Assembly (NCBI GenBank): GCA_963715285.1
Contig: CAVQRU010000009.1
Span: 62,001 to 126,000 of the forward strand
DNA length: 64,000 bases
Source of the DNA: Sva-07 sp963715285
GTDB taxonomy: Bacteria > Actinomycetota > Acidimicrobiia > Acidimicrobiales > Ilumatobacteraceae
Direction of reading: 5' to 3'
Shown here: one piece after another, positions 48,738 to 56,098 of the stretch
How positions within the stretch are numbered: the first letter of the stretch is position 1
How the letters are laid out: every line of letters begins with the position of its first letter
Notes under the pieces: generated by a model
What the model was told of the DNA's origin: nothing
Database searches by the model: none
What the model saw: only the letters and a program-made list of their open reading frames with translations
Translations under genes and position numbers: made by a program

Positions 48738-49898
48738 ATGGCGCACGACGACACCAGCACCCTGAACGACAGCGCCCCGAACGGCAACGCGGTCCTGGAG
48801 ACCCGCCGCACGGCGATCGGCGAGGTCGAGGTCCACGACGAACCTCTTGCCCGGCTCGGTGAGGGTCAGATCCGTCTGCGCGTCGACCGCTTCGCCGTCA
48901 CTGCGAACAACGTCAGCTATGCCGGTGCCGGCGACCTGCTCGGCTACTGGGACTTCTTCCCGTCGCCCGGCGCGCCCGAATGGGGTCGCGTGCCGGCGGT
49001 CGGCTACGCGGAGGTCGTCGAGTCGCGCCACCCCGAGATCGCCGTCGGCGGTCGCTACCACGGCTGGTTCCCGATGGCCGAGTCCGTCGTCTTCACCGCC
49101 ACGCCCCGTCGGGACGGCTTCCGCGACGATGGCGACCACCGCCAGGCGCACGCCCCGATCTACCGTGCCTACACCCGCACCGACCTCGATCCGTTCCACG
49201 ACGACGCGCCCGACGGTGAGGCCCGTCACGCACTTCTGCGCGTGCTGTTCCTCACCGGCTTCCTCGCCGACGAGTTCTTCGCCGACTCCGGAGGGGCCAC
49301 GGACTCGGGCACCGCACCGTTCTTCGGTGCCGAGCAGGTCATCGTGGTGTCCGCGTCGTCCAAGACGGCGATCGGGTTCGCTCAGCGCGCTGCTCAGCGC
49401 GACGGCCTGCGCGTGGTGGGCCTCACCTCGCCGGCCAACGCCGACTTCGTACGTGGCCTGGGCTACTACGACCGCGTCGTCACCTACGACGACATCGCTT
49501 CGATCGACGAGGTCGACAGCGTCCTGATCGACATGGCGGGCAACCCGTCGGTGCTCCGCGCCGTCCACGCCCACCTCGGTGACCGCCTCCGCTACTCGAT
49601 GATGATCGGCAAGAGCCATCACGACGCCGCACCGCCGGCCGACGCAGCCGGACTCGCCGGGCCCGCCCCGGTGTTCTTCTTCGCACCCAGCGAGGTCGAG
49701 CGGCGCATCGCCGCCTGGGGCGCCGAGGAGTATCAGCGGCGCACGGTCGAGGCAATGCGCGAGTTCATCGACGGCAGCCGTTCCTGGATGACCATCGAGG
49801 AGCGCACTGGTCGCGACGGCCCGGCATCGGCCTGGGCGTCGATCCATGGCGGCGACGTCGCACCGAGCGTCGGCATCATCGCGTCGTTCCAGGGATGA
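48738..49898 (+). CDS. DUF2855 family protein
   Basis: This 386-residue protein matches DUF2855: VRLRVDRFAVTANNVSYAGAG-like opening, LLGYWDFFPSPGAPEWGRVP, HALLRVLFLTGFLADEFFAD, VIVVSASSKTAIGFAQRAAQ, and IDMAGNPSVLRAVHAHLGD. The order resembles a medium-chain reductase fold, with SASSKT in the place of the nucleotide-binding loop. Its reaction is not known. The stop overlaps the following methyltransferase start (ATGA), an unusual partnership. Confidence 0.82.
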   Translation: MAHDDTSTLNDSAPNGNAVLETRRTAIGEVEVHDEPLARLGEGQIRLRVDRFAVTANNVSYAGAGDLLGYWDFFPSPGAPEWGRVPAVGYAEVVESRHPEIAVGGRYHGWFPMAESVVFTATPRRDGFRDDGDHRQAHAPIYRAYTRTDLDPFHDDAPDGEARHALLRVLFLTGFLADEFFADSGGATDSGTAPFFGAEQVIVVSASSKTAIGFAQRAAQRDGLRVVGLTSPANADFVRGLGYYDRVVTYDDIASIDEVDSVLIDMAGNPSVLRAVHAHLGDRLRYSMMIGKSHHDAAPPADAAGLAGPAPVFFFAPSEVERRIAAWGAEEYQRRTVEAMREFIDGSRSWMTIEERTGRDGPASAWASIHGGDVAPSVGIIASFQG

Positions 49899-51151
49899 AT
49901 CGCCCCGAACTCCACCGCCGGTTGCTCCGAGTTCCGCGGCCGAGCGAGAAGCGCCTCGCCGTCCGCGTCACCCCCGATGCCCTCCGCCACATCCGCGCCC
50001 GGCACCCGTGGGTGTTCGAGGAGTCGGTCACGTCGGTCAGCCACGAGGGCGAGGCCGGCGATGTCTCGGTCATCTTCGACAACGACCGCAAGTTCGTCGC
50101 GCTCGCGCTCCACGATCCGGACTCGCCGATCCGCTTCCGCATCCTCCACGTCGGCAAGCCGACGCCGCTCGACGACGACTTCTGGCGCACCACCTTCCGA
50201 TCGGCGCTCGACCGCCGGTCTGCGTTCACCTCCGACCCCGACGCCGACCGGTTGGCCTATCGCGTCCTCAACGGCGAGAACGACGGCGTGTCGGGCCTGG
50301 TGGTCGACCGGTACGCGGACGTCCTCGTCGTCAAGCTGTACTCCGCCGCCTGGTTCCCGCACCTGGTCGCCGTCACCCGCGTCCTGCTCGACGTCACCGG
50401 TTGTGGCGGGGTCGTGCTGCGGCTGGCGCGCAACGTCGAGCGGGGCGAGACGTTCGGCCTCACCGACGGCGACGTCATCGCCGGCACCGTCCCCGATGGC
50501 CCGGTCCGGTTCTTCGAGGGCGGCCTGCAGTTCGACGCCGACGTGCGCGCCGGTCAGAAGACCGGCCACTTCCTCGACCAGCGGGCCAATCGACTCCGCG
50601 TCGGTTCGATGGCCGCGGGGCGCGACGTGCTCGACGTGTTCGCGTCGACCGGCGGGTTCAGCGTGCATGCAGCCGCCGGCGGTGCTCGCTCGGTACACGC
50701 GGTCGACCTGTCGGCGCCGACGCTCGCGGCGGCGGAACACAACATGGAGCTCAACCGGCAGCTCGAGGCCGTCCGCAACTGCAGGTTCACCACCGAGGTC
50801 GGCGATGCATTCGAGGTGATGGTGCAGCTCGCCCGAGCCGGTACGAACTACGACCTCGTGGTGGTCGACCCGCCGTCGTTCGCCCAACGCCAGGCGAACG
50901 TCGACGGCGCGCTGCGCGCGTACACACGCTTGACGCACCTCGCGCTCCGGCTCGTGCGACCCGGTGGCGTGCTGATGCAGGCGTCGTGTTCGAGCCGAGT
51001 CACGCCGCAGCAGTTCTTCGACACGGTCCTCGCCGCCGCCGAGGCGGCCGGCCGGACGTTGCGCGAGATCGAGCGCACCGGACACGACACCGACCACCCG
51101 GTGAACTTCAAGGAAGGCGAGTACCTCAAGGCCGGCTTCTGGAGGGCCTGA
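49895..51151 (+). CDS. RlmI-like class I SAM-dependent rRNA methyltransferase
   Basis: This 418-residue protein has a PUA-like N-terminal part (TPDALRHIRARHPWVFEESV), a middle domain and a C-terminal methyltransferase (VLDVFASTGGFSVHAAAGGA). DPPSFAQRQ and ASCSSRV are also present. The Cys in the ASCSSRV motif and the overall order are those of RlmI, which makes 5-methylcytosine in 23S rRNA. The precise site cannot be confirmed here. It begins inside the DUF2855 stop codon. Confidence 0.85.
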   Translation: MNRPELHRRLLRVPRPSEKRLAVRVTPDALRHIRARHPWVFEESVTSVSHEGEAGDVSVIFDNDRKFVALALHDPDSPIRFRILHVGKPTPLDDDFWRTTFRSALDRRSAFTSDPDADRLAYRVLNGENDGVSGLVVDRYADVLVVKLYSAAWFPHLVAVTRVLLDVTGCGGVVLRLARNVERGETFGLTDGDVIAGTVPDGPVRFFEGGLQFDADVRAGQKTGHFLDQRANRLRVGSMAAGRDVLDVFASTGGFSVHAAAGGARSVHAVDLSAPTLAAAEHNMELNRQLEAVRNCRFTTEVGDAFEVMVQLARAGTNYDLVVVDPPSFAQRQANVDGALRAYTRLTHLALRLVRPGGVLMQASCSSRVTPQQFFDTVLAAAEAAGRTLREIERTGHDTDHPVNFKEGEYLKAGFWRA

Positions 51152-51165
51152 GCGGTCGCGGCGGG

Positions 51166-52647
51166 TCAGTCGACGAGGCGGTGGCCCACCGGGATGGCAC
51201 TGTGGACCCGGCCGAGCACCCTCGACGCCCTGACGGTCGCCCGGGCCCCCTGGGGCACTGCGGTGCGCTCGTTCGCCCGCCACGCGACCACGTCGTCGGA
51301 CGACCCGTCGTCGACGGCCAGGTACACGCGGTAGCGATCGCGGTCGAGCTGACGCCGGACACGGCGGGGGAGTGACGAGACCTCGACCGGCCGACGGGCC
51401 CGGATCACCACACCGGTCCGTTCGACGGTCATGAACAGATCGGCCACCCCGGCGATCGCGAGCCACACGCCGATCACGATCGGTGCGACCGCCACGATCG
51501 AGAGCACGGTCGCGATGTCGGCGACCAGCCAGTCCTGCTCGGGCACCTGCTCGTAGATCCAGGTGAACCCGTCGCCTCGCGCGACCTCCTCGGTCCAGCG
51601 CCGCAGTCGCACGCCGACGACGAACACGACGACGCCGACACCGATCGCCACGTAGGGGGCGAGGCCGAACCCGATCCGCGACGGATAGTGCACCCTCACC
51701 AACCGGGAGCGACCGCCGACCGAACTCCACGCTCGGAAGTGGTCTTCGCGGGCCAAGGGAAGCTCGACCGAGGCACCGTCGGCGAGACACATCGCCGTCG
51801 CGTAGGCCAGCCGCCGATCACCGATCTCCTGCGCACTCGGTGCCAACTCGCCGAAGCCGGTCTGGTCGAGGCGTCGACGCACCGCCAGCCACGCACCCGT
51901 CGCGGCGACGCCCTCGTTGGTCAGGGTGAAGCCCGGTTGGACGAGGACCCGGACGATCCTCACGACCAGTACGACCAGGGCGGCGAGGACCAGCCAGGAC
52001 CCGATCCGGCGCTCGACCGACTCGATGACGGCGATCTCGTTGCCGGTCTGTGCCCCCATCCACCATGCGAGCAGTGCGAGCACGGTCACGCCGACGGGCG
52101 CTGCGAGATCGATCGGTCGCCATCGTCGCGTGACGAGGCCGTCATGGCGTGCGTCGTCGGCGACGAGACCGGCGAAGCGCCGCCACCACGAACCGCGCAC
52201 GTCGACGGCGAGATACGGCGCCGGGATCGCTCGATCGGTCGTGAAGCGGGCGATCACGTGTTGCAGCACCAGGCGTTCGTACGGGCGGAGTGCGTCGCCG
52301 TCGTACGCCTCGGCTGCCGGTCGGACCCGAGCGAGATCGTCGCCGACGTCGGGTGGCAGGATCCGCAGCCAACCTCGTGCCGCCAGGTCGATCACCGTTG
52401 CTCGGAGTGCGGCGGCGGTGACCGTGGCGTCGTTGGTGATCATGTTGACCACGGCGGGCGAATCCGAGCGCAACGACTCGACGTTCGGCGCGGCCGCCGG
52501 GCGAGGTGGAGCGGTCCGCTGTTCCTGCCAGTTGAACACGGCGAACGCACCCCCGGTGAGGACTGCGGCGATGAGCAGCCAGCCGACGTCGAACGCGGGA
52601 GCGAGGACGTCGAATCCCACCACCACCGCCGATGTCATGGCGGACAT
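51166..52647 (-). CDS. DUF2207-like membrane protein
   Basis: This 493-residue protein has an N-terminal membrane helix (VGWLLIAAVLTGGAFAVF), a cytoplasmic winged-helix-like part (VTAAALRATVIDLAARGWLRI), two central helices (LAAPVGVTVLALLAWW, WLVLAALVVLVVRIVRVLV) and two more near residues 340 and 400. The middle and order fit DUF2207 proteins, but the large extracellular N-terminal domain of that family is absent. ATG 52647 is used, 52638 is possible. It follows the MscS gene by 7 bp in the same direction. Confidence 0.72.
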   Translation of the reverse strand: MSAMTSAVVVGFDVLAPAFDVGWLLIAAVLTGGAFAVFNWQEQRTAPPRPAAAPNVESLRSDSPAVVNMITNDATVTAAALRATVIDLAARGWLRILPPDVGDDLARVRPAAEAYDGDALRPYERLVLQHVIARFTTDRAIPAPYLAVDVRGSWWRRFAGLVADDARHDGLVTRRWRPIDLAAPVGVTVLALLAWWMGAQTGNEIAVIESVERRIGSWLVLAALVVLVVRIVRVLVQPGFTLTNEGVAATGAWLAVRRRLDQTGFGELAPSAQEIGDRRLAYATAMCLADGASVELPLAREDHFRAWSSVGGRSRLVRVHYPSRIGFGLAPYVAIGVGVVVFVVGVRLRRWTEEVARGDGFTWIYEQVPEQDWLVADIATVLSIVAVAPIVIGVWLAIAGVADLFMTVERTGVVIRARRPVEVSSLPRRVRRQLDRDRYRVYLAVDDGSSDDVVAWRANERTAVPQGARATVRASRVLGRVHSAIPVGHRLVD

Positions 52648-52654
52648 TGTGTCA

Positions 52655-53683
52655 TCAGGGAGCGTCGACGAGTGGATCGTCACCGACCGACGCGGCGTCA
52701 CGGCGGACCCAGATCGTTCGTTGCGGGAACGGGATCTCGATGCCGGCGCCGTCCAGCGCTCCCTTGATCTCCTCGCGAAGTGCACGCTGCAGCGCCCACT
52801 GCGTTCCGGGCTCGGTCTTGATCGTGACCCGGATCGTGATGCCGTCGGCGCCGAGCGCCTCGACACCGAGCAGCTGCGGTTCGTCGAGCACCGAGGGACT
52901 CCACTCGTCGCTCTCGCAGACGGTCTGCACGGTGTCGAAGATGACCTGGCGCGCGGCAGCGAGGTCGCAGTCGTAGGCGACGTCGACGTCGATGAGGGCC
53001 ACCGACCAGAACTGCGACTTGTTGCCCACTCGTTTCACTTCCCCGTTCGGGACGTGCCACACCGTTCCGTCGACGCCACGGAGCACCGTGGTGCGCAGCG
53101 AGATCTTCTCCACCACGCCCGTCGCCTCGTCGAGATCGACGATGTCGCCGATGCCGTACTGATCCTCGACGAGCATGAACAACCCGGCGATGCAGTCCTG
53201 CACGAGGCTCTGGGCGCCGAAACCCAGGGCGACACCGGCGATGCCGGCGCCGGCGATGAGCGGTGCGAGGTTCACGCCGAGTTCGCCGAGCGCCATGATC
53301 AGCGCGATCGACCAGATGATGACCGCGGCGGTGCTGCCGACGACCGCGGAGATCGAGTGCACGCGCGCAGCTCGGCGCGGATCGGGCTCCTCGGACACCA
53401 GCTCGGCAGCGCCGTCGCCCAGCCGTGCGAGCTGGCGTGTTGCGATGGTCGTGTCCGGCGCGACCATCCGGGCGACCAACCGCGCGAAGTAGCGCCGCGT
53501 GACCAGTGTCAGGATCCAGGCAACCAACAGGATCAGACCGATCTTCACGATCGTGTCGATCACGCCGGGCAGCACCGTGTTGCCGTTGGTCAGGTCGTAG
53601 ACGGTCTCGCACAACCAGCTGGGGTCGGAGCCGCAGCTGTTCTCGACGTCGGTCTGGTTGATCAGCTCCGTCGGCATGTGCAT
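52655..53683 (-). CDS. MscS-family mechanosensitive ion channel
   Basis: This 342-residue protein has three membrane helices. The third carries the small-residue pore pattern LIAGAGIAGVALGFGAQSLV, followed by the MscS beta domain (DIVDLDEATGVVEKISLRTT, VWHVPNGEVKRVGNKS) and the alpha/beta cytoplasmic cage (GTQWALQRALREEIKGALDG). It should open under membrane tension and release solutes. A short N-terminal segment with two Cys residues (NSCGSDPSWLCETV) is outside the core. It is divergent from the UDP-glucose dehydrogenase gene. Confidence 0.92.
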   Translation of the reverse strand: MHMPTELINQTDVENSCGSDPSWLCETVYDLTNGNTVLPGVIDTIVKIGLILLVAWILTLVTRRYFARLVARMVAPDTTIATRQLARLGDGAAELVSEEPDPRRAARVHSISAVVGSTAAVIIWSIALIMALGELGVNLAPLIAGAGIAGVALGFGAQSLVQDCIAGLFMLVEDQYGIGDIVDLDEATGVVEKISLRTTVLRGVDGTVWHVPNGEVKRVGNKSQFWSVALIDVDVAYDCDLAAARQVIFDTVQTVCESDEWSPSVLDEPQLLGVEALGADGITIRVTIKTEPGTQWALQRALREEIKGALDGAGIEIPFPQRTIWVRRDAASVGDDPLVDAP

Positions 53684-53704
53684 GGCGTCGAACGTACCCA
53701 CTCG

Positions 53705-53721
53705 ACCGGTTGCGAACCGGT
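53705..53721. promoter_or_regulatory. Perfect 7-3-7 palindrome upstream of the MscS gene
   Basis: ACCGGTTGCGAACCGGT is a perfect inverted repeat, 21 bp upstream of the MscS start and 116 bp upstream of the ugd start. It is a candidate operator in the divergent promoter region. Confidence 0.4.
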
Positions 53722-53837
53722 GATCCCCGTTTCTCACCTTCGTCAAGATTCGGACCCCGCCGATTTTCGTCGGGTAGTGTTGTGGCCCGCTGCGCTTCGG
53801 CGTGGCTGCTGTGGCGGACTCATGAAAGCGTGACGAG

Positions 53838-55157
53838 ATGACCGATACACCGATCCGACTCGCCGTGGTGGGCACCGGCTACGTCGGGCTGACCACCGGC
53901 GCCTGCTTCGCCCACCTCGGTCATCACGTCGTCTGTGGCGACATCGACCCGCGGAAGGTCGACCTGCTCAACGCCGGCCACATCCCGATCGTCGAAGACG
54001 GTCTGGAGACGATCGTCAACGCAGCACGCGCCGCCGGGGTGTTGGAGTTCGTCCTCGGAGCGGCCGCAGCCGCCGACGGCGCCGACATCGTGTTCCTGTG
54101 CGTCCCCACCCCGCAGGGCGACGACGGAAGTGCCGATCTGTCGTACATCGAACAGGCCGCTGCACAGATCGCACCGGTGCTCAAGCCCGGCGCGGTCGTG
54201 GTCAACAAGTCGACCGTTCCCGTCGGCTCGACGCTGGCGGTCGAGCGTGTGCTGCAACGCTCCGACGTGACCGTCGTGTCGAACCCCGAGTTCCTCCGCG
54301 AGGGAACCGCGGTGCACGACTTCCTCCATCCCGACCGCGTCGTCATCGGCAGCGCCGACCGTTCGGCCGCCGAGCGCGTCGCCGAGCTGTATGCGCAGGT
54401 CGACGCTCCGATCCACATCACCGACCCCGCGTCCGCCGAGACGATCAAGTACGCGGCGAACGGCTTCCTGGCGATGAAGATCAGCTTCGTCAACGCGGTG
54501 GCCGCCATGTGCGAGGCCGTCGGTGCCGATGTCGCCGCCGTCGTCGAAGGCATCGGATCCGACCAGCGGATCGGCATGCAGTTCCTCCGACCCGGGCCCG
54601 GTTGGGGAGGCAGCTGTTTCCCCAAGGATTCTCGGGCGCTGGTCAAGATCGCCGAGGACCACGGTTACAACTTCACGATGATGCGCGGCGTCATCGACGT
54701 CAACGACGAGCAGCTCGAGCGGATGGTGTCGAAGATCGCCGCCGCCGCGGGGCGGCCCGACCACGACCTGGCCGGGATCACGGTCGGTGGCCTCGGACTG
54801 ACCTTCAAGGCCGGTACCGACGACCTGCGCGAGTCGCCGGCGCTGGCGATCATCGAGGAACTCCGTCGGCTCGGCGCGTCGGTGCAGGCCTACGACCCCA
54901 CCACGATCGGCGAGCTGACGCCGCACCAGCAACAGGTCCTCGAGGGGATCCATCTGCTCGACGACCCGCTCGAGATCGCAGCGGGCGCCGACGTGATCGC
55001 CGTGTTCACCGAGTGGCCCGAGTTCGCCAAGATCGAACTCGCCGCGCTCGCCGCGCGGAGCCGTCCCGGCGTCTCGATCGTCGACACCCGCAACCTGTTC
55101 GAACCCCATCTCGTCAGAGAAGCCGGCTTCGAGTACGACGGCGTCGGTCGACGCTGA
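53838..55157 (+). CDS. ugd: UDP-glucose 6-dehydrogenase
   Basis: This 439-residue enzyme has an NAD-binding start (LAVVGTGYVGLTTGACFA), STVPVGST, SNPEFLREG, KYAANGFLAMKISFVNA, and the catalytic Cys in GGSCFPKD. The C-terminal domain holds LTFKAGTDDLRESPA. It oxidises UDP-glucose to UDP-glucuronate in two NAD steps. The stop codon shares one base with the UDP-glucuronate decarboxylase start, so both steps to UDP-xylose are coupled. Confidence 0.95.
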   Translation: MTDTPIRLAVVGTGYVGLTTGACFAHLGHHVVCGDIDPRKVDLLNAGHIPIVEDGLETIVNAARAAGVLEFVLGAAAAADGADIVFLCVPTPQGDDGSADLSYIEQAAAQIAPVLKPGAVVVNKSTVPVGSTLAVERVLQRSDVTVVSNPEFLREGTAVHDFLHPDRVVIGSADRSAAERVAELYAQVDAPIHITDPASAETIKYAANGFLAMKISFVNAVAAMCEAVGADVAAVVEGIGSDQRIGMQFLRPGPGWGGSCFPKDSRALVKIAEDHGYNFTMMRGVIDVNDEQLERMVSKIAAAAGRPDHDLAGITVGGLGLTFKAGTDDLRESPALAIIEELRRLGASVQAYDPTTIGELTPHQQQVLEGIHLLDDPLEIAAGADVIAVFTEWPEFAKIELAALAARSRPGVSIVDTRNLFEPHLVREAGFEYDGVGRR

Positions 55158-56098
55158 TGCGGGTACTGGTCGCCGGTGGCGCTGGTTTCCTCGGGTCGCA
55201 CCTGTGCGACGCGCTCCTCGGTCGCGGCGACGAGGTCGTCTGCGTCGACAACTTCGTCACCGGACGCGCCGCGAACGTCGGCCACCTCACCGGGCGAGAC
55301 GGCTTCACTCTGCTCGATCACGACATCACCGAGCCGTGCGGCGACCTCCCGGTCGTCGACGCCGTGATGAACCTGGCGAGTCCCGCCTCCCCGAAGGACT
55401 ACCTGGCGCTGCCACTCGAGACGCTCGCAGTCGGGAGCACCGGCACCCGCAACCTGCTCGACCTCGCCCGGCGCGACGATGCCCGCTTCTTCATGGCCTC
55501 GACCAGCGAGGTGTACGGCGATCCGCTGGTGCACCCGCAACCGGAGAGCTACTGGGGCCACGTGAACCCGATCGGCGAGCGCAGCGTGTACGACGAGGCG
55601 AAGCGTTTCTCCGAGGCGCTCACGGCGGCGTATCGCCGCACGCTCGGCCTCGACACGCGGATCGTCCGCATCTTCAACACCTACGGGCCCCGTATGCAGG
55701 TCGACGACGGTCGGGTCGTGTCCAACTTCATCGTCCAGGCACTGCGCGGCGAACCGCTGACGATCTACGGCGACGGCAGTCAGACCCGCAGCTTCTGCTA
55801 CGTCTCCGACGAGGTTCGTGGGTTCCTCGCACTGCTCGACGGCGACGAGCCCGGTCCGGTCAACATCGGCAACCCCGTCGAGTTCACGATGCTCGAACTC
55901 GCGGACCTCGTGCTGGAGTCGACCGGGTCATCGGCGGGCATCGAGTACCGGCCGTTGCCGAGCGACGATCCCCGCCAGCGCCAGCCCGACATCACCGTGG
56001 CCCGGGACCGGCTCGGCTGGGAGCCGTTGATCGGGCTACGCGAGGGCCTCGAGCTCACGATCCCGTACTTCGCCGGTCAGCTCGCGCTCACGAGCTGA
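55157..56098 (+). CDS. UDP-glucuronate decarboxylase (UDP-xylose synthase)
   Basis: This 313-residue extended SDR has VAGGAGFLGSHLCDALL, the Thr/Ser in ASTSEVYGDP and Tyr/Lys in YDEAKRFSE. NTYGPRMQVDDGRVVSNFI, SFCYVSDEVRGF and the late DDPRQRQPDIT are typical for UXS. It decarboxylates UDP-glucuronate to UDP-xylose with bound NAD. It directly follows ugd. Its 3' end overlaps by 63 bp the end of the opposite flippase-polymerase gene. Confidence 0.93.
   Translation: MRVLVAGGAGFLGSHLCDALLGRGDEVVCVDNFVTGRAANVGHLTGRDGFTLLDHDITEPCGDLPVVDAVMNLASPASPKDYLALPLETLAVGSTGTRNLLDLARRDDARFFMASTSEVYGDPLVHPQPESYWGHVNPIGERSVYDEAKRFSEALTAAYRRTLGLDTRIVRIFNTYGPRMQVDDGRVVSNFIVQALRGEPLTIYGDGSQTRSFCYVSDEVRGFLALLDGDEPGPVNIGNPVEFTMLELADLVLESTGSSAGIEYRPLPSDDPRQRQPDITVARDRLGWEPLIGLREGLELTIPYFAGQLALTS

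Noticed and set aside
53740..53830. Sigma-70 type promoter for the UDP-glucose dehydrogenase gene
   Set aside because: TAGTGT near 53776 resembles a -10 element, but no convincing -35 at the right distance was found.
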